A stretch of 64,000 nt of DNA from the NCBI RefSeq assembly GCF_003226895.2, contig NZ_PNJG02000001.1:930001-994000 (forward strand), read 5' to 3'. The translations under genes and the position numbers were made by a program. Shown one piece after another: positions 7,855-17,600 of the stretch. The DNA is from Kocuria tytonis (GTDB lineage Bacteria > Actinomycetota > Actinomycetes > Actinomycetales > Micrococcaceae). Under the pieces are notes generated by a model. That model was not told the DNA's origin, searched no databases, and saw only the letters and a program-made list of their open reading frames with translations. The first letter of the stretch is position 1, and every line of letters begins with the position of its first letter.

Positions 7855-9672
7855 TCAGGCGGCCCCTCGGCGCACGATGCTGCGGTTGCTCCCGTCCTCC
7901 CGCCGGGTCCAGCCCTTGGCATCCAGGTGTTCCAGCAGCGGGATGGCCACGCGCCGCGTGGTGTCCCACGCCTGGCGGGCCTGGCTCGTGGTGAACGGCT
8001 GCGGCAGGCGGGCGAGCTCACGCATGGCCAGGGCGGGCGCCGTGGGCAGCAGCACGACGTCGCCCGGCAGCCGCAGCAGCCTGCCCAGCCGCTGCGCCGT
8101 GGCGAGTTCCCGGGGACCGAGCTGCAGGGCGGCGAGCTCGTGGGCCTCCGGGGCCGCGAAGGGCCGGCTCCGCAACCGGGCCTCCAACCGGGCCACAGCG
8201 GTCTCCGCCGCTCCGAGCCCGGTGCTGCGACCGGGAAGGGCGAGGTAGCCCTCACGGTCCTCGAGGCGGGCCCGCTCCACGACCGTGTCCAGGACGTGCG
8301 CGCCGGGTTCGCCGAGCACGGAGCGGGCGGCCCCGCGGGACAGTCCCGGAGCCAGGGGGTCGCGGTCGTGGGCGGCCGCCATGGCCGCGCGCAGGTCCGC
8401 GGCCCACTGCCGCAGCCGCGGCTCGTGGATCCACCAGCCGTGTGCGACAACGACCTCCGGTGCGCCGGGGGAACCCGCGGTCGCGGGTGGCGTGGTGGGC
8501 AGCCCGAGCAGCTCCAGGCGGCGTGCGGACACCGCCCCGTGCTTGACGGTCTCCGCCACGGGGTCCCCGCGATCGGGGATGGCGGCCAGGCGCTCGGCCT
8601 CGCGGGCGGCGGCACCGCGCCGGTCGAGCGCGGGCGGGTCCACGTCCAGCACCCGCGCCCCGCCCACGACCACGCGCGCACCGGGATAGCGCAGCACGAG
8701 GCGGTCACCGGGGACGAGGGTCAGGGGGTGCTCGAGCTGCAGCCTGGCGTGGTCCTCGTCCAGGGGTCGGATGCGGGCGCCCACACCCGCGGTGCCGGCG
8801 TGCACCACGAGCTCCTCCGGAACCTCGGTGAACGGTGCCCCGCGGTCCCGGCGGACCTCCAGGACGTCCGTGGTGGGCCAGGCGTCCGGGCTCAGCAGCA
8901 CGTCCCCGCGGTGGATGCCGTCTCTGCCGGTGCCCCGCAGGTTCACGGCAACCCGGTTGGTGGGTCCGATCTCCTGCACCGAGGTGTTCTGGCTCTGCAG
9001 GGAACGCACCGTGACGTGCTGCTCCCCCGTGGGGCCCCGCATCGTCATGCGGTCCCCCGTGCGCAGCGTGCCCGCCGTGAGCGTTCCGGTGACCACGGTG
9101 CCGGCGCCGGAGATCGTGAAGGCGCGGTCGATCCACAGCCGGATCCGCGCGCGGGGATCCGGTGCGGGCGCCCGGGACAGCACGGCGTCGAGCGCGGCCC
9201 GGAACTCGTCCAGCCCCGTGCCCTCCTGCGCGGAGACAGCCACCGCGGGGGCGTCGCCCAGGCCCGTGGCGGCCAGTTCCGCGCGTGCCTGGGCCGCCAC
9301 CGCGGCCACGCGGTCCGGCGCCCGGTCCGCCTTGGTCACCACGATCAGCCCGTTCGTGATGCCCAGTGCCGCGACGGCGTCCCGGTGGTCCCCGGACTGC
9401 GCCTGCCAGCCCTCGTCCGCAGCCACCACGAACACCACCACGGGAGCGGGACCCACCCCGGCGAGCATGTTCCCGAGGAACCGCTCGTGCCCGGGCACGT
9501 CCACGAAGGCCACGTGTCTGCCGGAGGGCAGCTCGGTCCACGCGAAGCCCAGGTCGATGGTGAGTCCGCGCTTCTTCTCCTCGTCCCAGCGGTCCGGTTC
9601 GATGCCCGTGAGCGCCCGGACCAGCGTGCTCTTGCCGTGGTCCACGTGACCGGCGGTTGCCACCACGTGCAT
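7855..9672 (-). CDS. selB: Selenocysteine-specific elongation factor SelB
   Basis: 605-residue translational GTPase that binds Sec-tRNA-Sec and the SECIS hairpin and delivers selenocysteine to UGA. The GTPase motifs are intact: GHVDHGKS (residues 8-15), DVPGH, and TKAD in place of NKAD. Domains 2-3 follow, then a C-terminal array of winged-helix domains (last third) that binds the mRNA hairpin. Length is close to E. coli SelB (614). ATG 9672 overlaps the selA stop in an ATGA quadruplet, indicating translational coupling. It serves fdhA at 14600-17983. Confidence 0.95.
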   Translation of the reverse strand: MHVVATAGHVDHGKSTLVRALTGIEPDRWDEEKKRGLTIDLGFAWTELPSGRHVAFVDVPGHERFLGNMLAGVGPAPVVVFVVAADEGWQAQSGDHRDAVAALGITNGLIVVTKADRAPDRVAAVAAQARAELAATGLGDAPAVAVSAQEGTGLDEFRAALDAVLSRAPAPDPRARIRLWIDRAFTISGAGTVVTGTLTAGTLRTGDRMTMRGPTGEQHVTVRSLQSQNTSVQEIGPTNRVAVNLRGTGRDGIHRGDVLLSPDAWPTTDVLEVRRDRGAPFTEVPEELVVHAGTAGVGARIRPLDEDHARLQLEHPLTLVPGDRLVLRYPGARVVVGGARVLDVDPPALDRRGAAAREAERLAAIPDRGDPVAETVKHGAVSARRLELLGLPTTPPATAGSPGAPEVVVAHGWWIHEPRLRQWAADLRAAMAAAHDRDPLAPGLSRGAARSVLGEPGAHVLDTVVERARLEDREGYLALPGRSTGLGAAETAVARLEARLRSRPFAAPEAHELAALQLGPRELATAQRLGRLLRLPGDVVLLPTAPALAMRELARLPQPFTTSQARQAWDTTRRVAIPLLEHLDAKGWTRREDGSNRSIVRRGAA

Positions 9673-10979
9673 CAGTCCAGTCCCTCCAGCGCGGTGCGCA
9701 CGGCCTCCTGCAGTGCGCCGTCCTCGGACTCCGGGACGCAGCGCGGGTCCACGAGGCACGCGCCGTCGTGCACCCGGGGCAGCACGGCGGGCCGGCCCAG
9801 GCGAAGGGGCTGAGCCGCGGTCTCCGGCAGGCGCACGGCCCAGCCGTGCAGGGCAACCCCGGGGGCGCCTCCCCCGCCCACGCGGCCGTCGTGCGGCACC
9901 ACCTCGGCGCCCACGGCGGCGGCCAGCGCCTCGGCGCGCTCGCGCAGCCGCGCCGGGTCCGCGTGCAGGGCGCGGGCGACGGGCGCCTGCGGGCCGCGCA
10001 GCGTGGCCTCGAGCGCCGCGAGTGTCAGCTTGTCCGCGCGCACGGCCCGCGCGAGCGGGAAGCGGGCGAGGCGCTGGACGGTCTCCGCACGGCCCAGCAC
10101 GATGCCCGCCTGCGGTCCCCCGAGCAGCTTGTCACCGCTCGCGATGACGACGTCCGCGCCCGCCTCGAGTGCCTCCCACAGGCTGGGTTCGTGCGGGAGC
10201 GCGGGGTCCGGGGTCAGCAGACCACTGCCCACGTCCACCACGAGGGGCACCCCGAACTCGTCCGCCAGCGCGCGCAGCTGCGGCAGCGGCACGGCGGACG
10301 TGAAGCCGTCCACCCGGAAGTTGCTGGGGTGGACCTTGAGGAGGCACCCGGTGTCCGGTCCCAGCGCGTCCCGGTAGTCACCGGTGTGCGTGCGGTTGGT
10401 GGTGCCCACCTCGCGCAGCCGCGCCCCGGTGGACTCCATGAGGTCCGAGAGCCGGAACCCGGCCCCGATCTCCACGAACTCGCCGCGGCTGATCACCACC
10501 TCCCGGCCCGCCGCCAGCGCCGTGGTGGCGAGCACCAGTGCACCGGCACAGTTGTTGACGATCAGCGCGTCCTCCGCCGCCGGGCACGCGTTCAGCAGGG
10601 CCTGCCGCGCCGCGGCACCGCGCGTCGAGCGCTGACCGGTGCCCAGGTCCAGTTCGACGTCCACGTACCCCGAGGCGTCGAGCAGGGCCTGCCGCGCGGC
10701 GTCGGACAGCGGGGCCCGGCCCAGGTTGGTGTGCACCACCACCCCGGTGGCGTTGAGCACGGGGGTCAGTGAGCTCGCACCACGCGCGGTCAGCGCGGCG
10801 ACGACGGCGGCCACGACGTCCTCCGGCGCGACCTCCCCCGCGCGGGCGCGCTGCTGCGCGGTGACGACGGCGGTGCGCACCACCTCCTCGCCGAGCCCCG
10901 CACCGGCGCGGAGGACCCCCGGATCCGCGAGGACCCGGTCCGTGCGCGGGATGCGGCGGCGGGGGTCCTCTGCGTTCAC
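9672..10979 (-). CDS. selA: L-seryl-tRNA(Sec) selenium transferase SelA
   Basis: 435-residue PLP enzyme that converts Ser-tRNA-Sec to Sec-tRNA-Sec with selenophosphate. The PLP lysine is in ASGDKLLGGPQAG, and the substrate-binding segments TNLGRAPL and GTTNRTHTGDY are typical. The N-terminal domain (first 65 residues) that recognises tRNA-Sec is present. The stop overlaps the selB start. tRNA-Sec lies only 25 bases upstream in the same orientation, so all three may be one transcript. Length is slightly below the E. coli protein (463). Confidence 0.95.
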   Translation of the reverse strand: MNAEDPRRRIPRTDRVLADPGVLRAGAGLGEEVVRTAVVTAQQRARAGEVAPEDVVAAVVAALTARGASSLTPVLNATGVVVHTNLGRAPLSDAARQALLDASGYVDVELDLGTGQRSTRGAAARQALLNACPAAEDALIVNNCAGALVLATTALAAGREVVISRGEFVEIGAGFRLSDLMESTGARLREVGTTNRTHTGDYRDALGPDTGCLLKVHPSNFRVDGFTSAVPLPQLRALADEFGVPLVVDVGSGLLTPDPALPHEPSLWEALEAGADVVIASGDKLLGGPQAGIVLGRAETVQRLARFPLARAVRADKLTLAALEATLRGPQAPVARALHADPARLRERAEALAAAVGAEVVPHDGRVGGGGAPGVALHGWAVRLPETAAQPLRLGRPAVLPRVHDGACLVDPRCVPESEDGALQEAVRTALEGLD

Positions 10980-11003
10980 GGGGCTCCTCGGTGGCGCGGT
11001 GGT

Positions 11004-11101
11004 TGGCGGAGGCGGACGGGAATCGAACCCGCCAGACCGAGCTGCTCGGTCTCACCGGTTTTGAAGACCGGGGCGCCCACCAGGACACGGACGCCTCCGC
11101 C
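11004..11101 (-). tRNA. selC: tRNA-Sec (anticodon UCA)
   Basis: On the minus strand an 8-bp acceptor (GGCGGAGG with CCTCCGCC) encloses a D arm, an anticodon loop CTTCAAA with anticodon TCA (11062-11064), an unusually long variable arm (AGACCGAG/CTCGGTCT, 8 bp) and a T arm with GGTTCGATTCC. The long acceptor and variable arms plus UCA anticodon define tRNA-Sec. The 3' CCA is not encoded. The discriminator appears to be A at 11004, which would be atypical (usually G), so the exact end is uncertain by a base. Confidence 0.93.
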
Positions 11102-11170
11102 AGCGAATGTAGCACTGCGCGCGGACCCGTTCATTAGCAGGCTGTCCGGGCCGCTCCCTAGACTGGGGCC

Positions 11171-12226
11171 ATGACTGATCTCCCCGTCGACCCGACCGCC
11201 GCACCGGAGGATTCCGCGCCGGGTTCTCCCCCCGGTGTGGGCCGGCTGACCGGGTACGCCCACGGCGGCGGCTGCGCCTGCAAGATCCCGCCTGGTGAAC
11301 TCGAGGACGCCGTGCGCGGGCTCACCGGCCAGAACGCCCCGAACGTCCTGGTGGGCCTGGACGACGGCGACGACGCCGCGGCCGTCCTCGTGCGCCCGGA
11401 CCTCGCCGTGCTCTCCACCGCGGACTTCTTCACCCCCGTGGTGGACAGCGCCTACGACTGGGGCCGGATCGCCGCGGCGAACGCGCTCTCGGACGTCTAC
11501 GCCATGGGCGGCACCCCCGTGGTCGCGATCAACCTGGTGGGCTGGCCGCGCGAACTGCTGCCCATGGAGCTGATGTCCCAGGTGCTGCAGGGTGGTCTGG
11601 ACGTCGCCTCGCAGGCGGGGTGCCCGGTGATCGGTGGCCACTCCATCGACGCCCCCGAGCCCACGTACGGGATGGCCGTCACGGGCACCGCGGACCCGCA
11701 GCGCCTGATGCGCAACGACGCCGCCCGGCCCGGTCTTCCGCTGACCCTCACCAAGCCGATCGGCGTGGGGCTGCTCAACAACCGGCACAAGGCCACGGGG
11801 GAGGTGTTCCCCGCGGCCGTCGAGACGATGACCGCCCTGAACCGGGACGCGTCCCAGGCCGCGCTGGCCGCTGGCGTGCAGGCGGCCACGGACGTCACCG
11901 GCTTCGGTCTGCTGGGCCACCTGTACAAGATGTGCCGCGCCTCCGGTGTGGGTGCCGTGCTCGACGCCTCGGCCGTCCCCCTGGTGGCCGGTGCCGCCGA
12001 GGCGCTGCGGGACGGGTACGTCTCCGGGGGCACCCGCCGGAACCTGGACTGGGTGCGCCCGTTCCTGTCCTCGGGTCCCGGGATCGACGAGGACCAGCTG
12101 CTCCTGCTCGCGGATGCCCAGACCTCGGGTGGTCTGCTGGTGGTCGGCGAGGTCCCGGGCTGCCCGGTGATCGGTGAGACCACGGTGCTCCCGGAGGAGG
12201 CGGGCGCGCTCGTCACGGTGCGCTGA
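11171..12226 (+). CDS. selD: Selenide, water dikinase SelD
   Basis: 351-residue enzyme making selenophosphate from selenide and ATP, the selenium donor for SelA. The catalytic motif is GGGCACKIPP (around residue 37), with cysteine rather than selenocysteine at the active position and the conserved lysine. ATP-binding motifs NVLVGLDDGDDAA and TDVTGFGLLGHL are present. It is divergent from tRNA-Sec/selAB across a 69-bp gap that must contain both promoters. The transcript ends at a perfect hairpin shared with the convergent fdh operon. Confidence 0.95.
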   Translation: MTDLPVDPTAAPEDSAPGSPPGVGRLTGYAHGGGCACKIPPGELEDAVRGLTGQNAPNVLVGLDDGDDAAAVLVRPDLAVLSTADFFTPVVDSAYDWGRIAAANALSDVYAMGGTPVVAINLVGWPRELLPMELMSQVLQGGLDVASQAGCPVIGGHSIDAPEPTYGMAVTGTADPQRLMRNDAARPGLPLTLTKPIGVGLLNNRHKATGEVFPAAVETMTALNRDASQAALAAGVQAATDVTGFGLLGHLYKMCRASGVGAVLDASAVPLVAGAAEALRDGYVSGGTRRNLDWVRPFLSSGPGIDEDQLLLLADAQTSGGLLVVGEVPGCPVIGETTVLPEEAGALVTVR

Positions 12227-12251
12227 GCACCAGGACGGCCCTGGCCGGTGA

Positions 12252-12292
12252 CATGCGCAGGGGCGGACCGGTGAGGTCCGCCCCTGCGCATG
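12252..12292. terminator. Bidirectional terminator between selD and fdh operon
   Basis: A perfect 18-bp inverted repeat (arms 12252-12269 and 12275-12292) with the 5-base loop GGTGA lies 25 bases after selD and 29 bases after the nrfD stop on the other strand. It can terminate both convergent transcripts. Confidence 0.85.
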
Positions 12293-12321
12293 ATGGCCGT
12301 TCACGGTCGGGGACTAGGAAC

Positions 12322-13422
12322 TCAGGCCACCGTGGTGATGGAGTCGTCCGTGATGCCCTGCGCGCGGCGCTTGTTCAGGCGGTTGCGCTGCGGGACCACG
12401 GTGTACTTGGGGTCCTTCACGGACTCCTTGCCGGCCCAGAACACGCCGAAGCGGGTGAGAGCGGACGACGCCATCAGCGCGGCGCCCGAAGCTGCGGCAA
12501 CCCAGCGGCGTCGTCCGCCGAGGAGAGCGCCGAGACCACCGGCGATCGACAGGCGTTCGCTCCACTCGAGCCACGTGCCGGGCCTGCCCTGTTCGAGGGG
12601 TTCCGCGGCCACCGGATCCATGGCGCGCTTCATGACGCGCATGGCCGCGAGCTCACCGGCCACTCCGGCCACCGCGAAGACCCGCGCGGGACCGGTCTCG
12701 GCCACGGGTGTGGTGAGCAGTGCGAGACCGCCCGAGGCCAGGGACGCCGAACTGACGAAGACGAACGGGAGGTGTCCGTGCATCTCGTGCCACGTGGGGA
12801 CGGAGGTGTCACCGAGCAGCACCGCGGTGTACGCGGCCAGGGGCGCGCCCAGCACACCGGCACCCACGCTCGTGGGCGTCTCCATGACGCGCAGCACGGG
12901 ACGCAGCGGACCGAGCGGCAACCGTTCCCCCGTCATGCGGTCCACCTCGACGGCGGCGGCCACACCCGCGTTCGTGGCGAACACGGCGAGCAGCCACGAG
13001 CCCAGGCTCATGGGCGAGGTGGGCTTGAACGTGCGCATCATGTGCAGGAAGCGTTCGGGGCGCCCGAGATCCGCCACCAGGGCGATGGTGCCGAGACCCG
13101 CCGCACCCAGTGCACCGAGCCGGCCGTTGCGGCGCAGGACGTCGCGGCCGGTCAGGTGGCCGCCGAGGGCGAGGACGGACGATCCGCCCGCCAGTCCGCC
13201 CAGGAACAGGTACGCGGCGATCTTGGAGTCCCACGGCGGCGCCTTGACGATCGGGCGGCCGTAGTAGGACGTGAACTCCGGCTCGGGCACCATGGCCACT
13301 TCGCGGGAGCCGTCCCCGCCGCCGCGGCGGAACGCGCCGCCGCCGGGGGTGCGGTTCTTCCGACGCCGTGTGCGCCGCGGCTCCTCCGGCGGGCGGTAGC
13401 TGTCGTAGGGGGACAGGCTCAT
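12322..13422 (-). CDS. nrfD: NrfD-type membrane subunit of formate dehydrogenase
   Basis: 366-residue quinone-interacting membrane anchor of the NrfD/PsrC family. About eight hydrophobic helices follow a basic 50-residue N-terminal tail. The family motif appears as LFLGGLAGGSSVLAL with DLGRPERFLHM and SPMSLGSWLL. It has replaced the FdnI-type cytochrome b used in E. coli formate dehydrogenase-N. ATG 13422 overlaps the fdhB stop (ATGA). It should pass electrons from the FdhB iron-sulphur clusters to menaquinone. Last gene of the operon. Confidence 0.85.
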   Translation of the reverse strand: MSLSPYDSYRPPEEPRRTRRRKNRTPGGGAFRRGGGDGSREVAMVPEPEFTSYYGRPIVKAPPWDSKIAAYLFLGGLAGGSSVLALGGHLTGRDVLRRNGRLGALGAAGLGTIALVADLGRPERFLHMMRTFKPTSPMSLGSWLLAVFATNAGVAAAVEVDRMTGERLPLGPLRPVLRVMETPTSVGAGVLGAPLAAYTAVLLGDTSVPTWHEMHGHLPFVFVSSASLASGGLALLTTPVAETGPARVFAVAGVAGELAAMRVMKRAMDPVAAEPLEQGRPGTWLEWSERLSIAGGLGALLGGRRRWVAAASGAALMASSALTRFGVFWAGKESVKDPKYTVVPQRNRLNKRRAQGITDDSITTVA

Positions 13423-14603
13423 GCGCGATCACCCGCCGCGAAGGCCGCGACACCGAGTGCCAGCATGCCCGCCACGGCCATGCCCGCCCGCTTGTACATG
13501 CGCGGCAGGTCCGCGGTGGGAACCCGGGGATCCGGCGGCAGGCCGTAGACCTCCGGCTCGTCGAGCAGCAGGAAGATGGAACCGGTGCCACCCACGCCGT
13601 CCTTGGGGTTCGCGCCGTACAGCCGGGCCTCGGTCCGGCCCTGCTCGTGCAGCTGGGCCACCCGCTGCTGCGCGGACTCCAGCATGGTCTCCCGCTCGCC
13701 GTACTTGATGGAGGTGGTGGGGCACGCCTGCGCGCACGCGGGGGTCTGGTCCTCCTTCATACGGTCGTAGCACAGCGTGCACTTCTGGGCGATGCCGTCC
13801 TGCGGCACCTTCACGGTGTCCGGCATGGGTGCCGCACCGCGCTGCGTCTTGGGCTCCACGAGACCGTCGTCGCGGCGCTCGATCACGCCGAAGGGGCACC
13901 CGGCCACGCACGTTCCGCAGCCGTTGCAGATGTCCTCCTGCACCACCACCGTGCCGAACTCGGTGCGGAACAGCGCACCGGTGGGGCACACGTCCAGGCA
14001 GCCGGCGTGGGTGCAGTGCTTGCACACGTCCGAGGACATGAGCCACCGGAAGTCGGGGGTGTCCAGGACGGGGGAACCGTCCTCGCCGGTGCCCGCGGAT
14101 GCACCGCCCGCTCCACCGGAGGAACAACCGCAGCCGCCCGTGGATCCGCAGCCACCGGCCGCGGGCGCGGTGGTCGCCGAGGACGGGCCCGCGCACGCGC
14201 ACCCGGACCCCGCGGCGTCGTCCGCCGGCGCCGCCGAACCGCACGCGCACCCGCCGGCCGCCGGGGTCGACGCCGCCTGCGGGGGTCCCACACGCGGCAT
14301 CCCCAGGTTCACCAGGGCGCGGCCGGACTCACGGGCCTCCTCGATGCGGTCCTGGGTCTGCTCAATGAACGCCACGTGGCGCCACGTGTCCGCGCCGAGC
14401 CCGCCGGTGTTGTCGTAGGAGGAACCCAGGATCTCGTAGTCCGAGTCCACCGGGTTGCGGTTCCACTCCTTGCACGCCACCTCGCAGGCCTTGCAGCCGA
14501 TGCAGATGGACGTGTCCGTGAAGAACCCGCGCCGGGGATGCGGGTGGTCCCAGTGGGTGTCGTCCGCGAAGGCGGAGGTGGGCGTCATCCGGTCCGTGCT
14601 CAC
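13419..14603 (-). CDS. fdhB: Formate dehydrogenase iron-sulphur subunit with Cys-rich insert
   Basis: 394-residue electron-transfer subunit with four ferredoxin-like cysteine clusters: CIGCKACEVAC (residues 34-44), CKHCTHAGCLDVC (194-206), CNGCGTCVAGC, and CTLC...CAQACP. A hydrophobic C-terminal helix (RAGMAVAGMLALGVAAFAAG) anchors it as in FdnH. Between the first and second clusters (residues about 107-178) lies a Gly/Ala/Ser low-complexity segment with seven cysteines in CAC and CGC pairs, absent from FdnH. It overlaps both neighbours by 4 bases, showing tight coupling. Confidence 0.9.
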   Translation of the reverse strand: MSTDRMTPTSAFADDTHWDHPHPRRGFFTDTSICIGCKACEVACKEWNRNPVDSDYEILGSSYDNTGGLGADTWRHVAFIEQTQDRIEEARESGRALVNLGMPRVGPPQAASTPAAGGCACGSAAPADDAAGSGCACAGPSSATTAPAAGGCGSTGGCGCSSGGAGGASAGTGEDGSPVLDTPDFRWLMSSDVCKHCTHAGCLDVCPTGALFRTEFGTVVVQEDICNGCGTCVAGCPFGVIERRDDGLVEPKTQRGAAPMPDTVKVPQDGIAQKCTLCYDRMKEDQTPACAQACPTTSIKYGERETMLESAQQRVAQLHEQGRTEARLYGANPKDGVGGTGSIFLLLDEPEVYGLPPDPRVPTADLPRMYKRAGMAVAGMLALGVAAFAAGDRA

Positions 14604-17600
14604 TTGTCTTCTCCCTGGTCCGTCGTGGCCGTCCCCGCCGTGTAGGCCGTGGACCGTCCGGCGACGTCCCCGCTGTCGCGTGCTCGCAGCGGATCGTCGT
14701 TCAGCTCGCGCTCCGGATCCGTGATGCGCTCCATGCCGGTCATGATCGTGAGGTTCGCGCGCTGCTGGTACTCGCGCACCAGCTCGTCACGCTGCGCCCC
14801 GCGCGGTCTGCGACCCGGACGGATGTCGCACGAACCCGTCTTGAAGTTCTGGATCTGCACGTTGGGGTCCAGCGTGATGCCCAGCAGGTCGTTGGCGCCG
14901 TCACCGGAGACCACGGCATCGCTGCCTGCACCCCAGTGGTAGGGCAGCCCGATCTGGTGGATGGTCTTGCCCCCCACCGTGAGCGGGGTCATCCGGTCCG
15001 TGACGAGCACCTTGACCTCGATGGCCGAACGCGGTGAAACGATCGTGGCCCACCCGTACGGCTCCAACCCCTTCAGCTCCGCGAGCTCGGGTGAGATCTC
15101 GCAGAACATCTCGGGCTGCAGCTCGGACAGGTACGGCAGCCACCGGCTCATGCCACCGGCCGTGTGGTGCTCGGTCAGCCGGTAGGTGGTGAACATGAAC
15201 GGGTACACGTCCGTGCCCGGTGCCTCGCCGCTGGGGGCGGAGAGGTTGTCCTCCCGCGGGAACATGACGCGCGTGGGACTCTGCTGCTGCGTGTACAGCG
15301 GATTGTCCACGGGCGATTCCTGCGGTTCGTAGTGCGTGGGCAGCGGACCGTCCAGCATGCCCTTCGGGGAGAACAACCATCCCTTGCCGTCCGCCTGCAT
15401 GATGAAGGGGTCGTCACCGGCCAGGGCGTCGGGGCCGCCCTGCTGCGGGTCGGGATGGCTTCCGGGCTCCCGGTCCAGTGGGAAGTCCGGGTTGTCCTTG
15501 CCCGTCCAGGTGTGGTTCTCCTCGTCCCACCACACGAGCTTCTTGCGCTCGCTCCAGGGCTTGCCCTGGGGGTCCGCGGAGGCACGGTTGTAGAGGATGC
15601 GACGGTTCGCGGGCCACGCCCACGCCCACTCGGAGGCGATCTCGTCCTGCACCTGCCCGGGCACGCGCATGGCGGCTCGGTTCACACCGTCCGCATAGAT
15701 GCCCGTGTAGATCCAGCATCCGCCGGCCGTGCTCCCGTCGTCCTTCATCTGCGTGTAGGAGCTCAGGGGCTTGTCGGCGTCCGGGCCCGTGAGGAACCGG
15801 CCGTTGATCTCGGCCAGGACGGCCTCGGCGTCCGGCTCCCCCTCCTCCGTGAGCGGGTAGTCCCAGGTGAGGTCCTGCAGTGGACGGTCACGGGGATCGT
15901 CCGAGTCTGCGACCCGCGCGCGGATGCGCTTGCCCAGCTCGTGGAAGAACTCCAGCTCACTCTGCGCGTCCCCCGGCGGGGTGACCGCCTGGTGACGCCA
16001 CTGCACCAGACGCTGGGTCTGGGTGAACGAGCCGGACTTCTCCACGTGCGTGGCCGCGGGCATGAAGAAGACCTCGGTGTCGATGTCCTCGGTCCTGAGT
16101 TCACCGGAGGCGATCTCCGGGCCGTCCTTCCACCACGTGGCGGACTCGATCATGTTCAGGTCCCGCACCACGAGCCACTTCAGGTGGGACATGCCCATGC
16201 GCTGCAGCCGCCCGTTGGCGGAGCCCACCGCGGGGTTCTGACCCAGGAGGAAGTACCCCTCCACCTGGTCCTTGAGCATGGCCATCAGCGTCTGGTACGT
16301 GCCGTGCGCACCGTTGATGCGCGGGATGTAGTCGTACGCGTAGTCGTTCTCGGCCGTGGCGGCGTCCCCCCACCACGACTTGAGCAGGTTGACGGCGTAG
16401 GACCGGGCGTTGGCCCAGTACCCCTTCTGGTTGGTGGTGCGGATCCCGTCCACGTAGTCGTCCAGGGTCTGCGCCGTCACGGACGGCATGGGCAGGTATC
16501 CCGGCAGCAGGTTGAACAGCGTGGGGATGTCCGTGGAGCCCTGGATGGTCGCGTGCCCGCGCAGGGCCATGATGCCGCCACCGGGGCGCCCCATGTTGCC
16601 CAGCAGCAGCTGCAGGATGGACGCCGTGCGGATGAACTGGGCGCCCAGCGTGTGCTGGGTCCACCCCACCGCGTAGGCGAAGCACGTGGTGCGGTCCCGG
16701 CCGGAGTTCTCCGTGACCGAGCGCGCCAGGTACGCGAAGTCCTCCTCGGAGATGCCGCACGTCTCCCGCACCATCTCAGGGGTGTAGCGCGAGAAGTGGC
16801 GCTTGAGGATCTGGAACACGGTGCGCGGATGCTGCAGGGTCTTGTCCCGCTTGGGCGTGCCGGTGCCGACTGGGGCACCGCCGCTGCCGAACTGCTGCCC
16901 ACCGGCCTTCGCACGCTGCTCATGACCCTTGGCGTGCTCCTCCGCGCCCTCGTGGCCGGAGCCGTCGTCCTCGGTCTGGTAGGCCCACGACCCCAGGTGG
17001 TAGGAGCCGCTCTCCGGGTCGTAGCCGGAGAACAGCCCGTTCAGGTCCTCGGCGTCCTCGAAGTCCTCGCTGATCAGGGTGGCGGCGTTCGTGTAGGAGA
17101 CCACGTACTCGTGGAACCACAGGTCGTTGCTCAGCACGTAGTTGATCAGCGCACCGAGCAGCACGATGTCCGAACCCGCGCGGATGGGCAGGTGCTTGTC
17201 CGCCACCGCAGAGGTGCGGGTGAACCGCGGGTCCACGTGGATGACCTTGGCGCCGCGCGCCTTGGCCTCGGCGACCCACTGGAATCCCACGGGGTGGCAC
17301 TCGGCCATGTTGGAGCCCTGGATGACGATGCAGTCCGCGTTGGCCATGTCCTGCAGGGACTGGGTGGCGCCACCGCGTCCGAATGAGGTTCCCAGACTGG
17401 GAACCGTGGCAGAGTGTCAAATCCTGGCTTGGTTCTCGATCTGTACGGCACCGGCTGCGGTGAACAGCTTCTTGATCAGGTAGTTCTCTTCGTTGTCCAG
17501 CGTGGCCCCGCCCAGGGAGGCGACACCCATGGTGCGCCGCAGGGGACGGCCCTCGTCGTCGGTGTCCTGCCAGCCGCGGCGTCGTGACTCCAGGAAGCGG

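Noticed and set aside
15164-17386. 740-codon plus-strand ORF opposite fdhA
   Set aside because: Composition is repetitive Val/Gly/Arg/His from the complementary third codon positions; no motif and no ribosome site.
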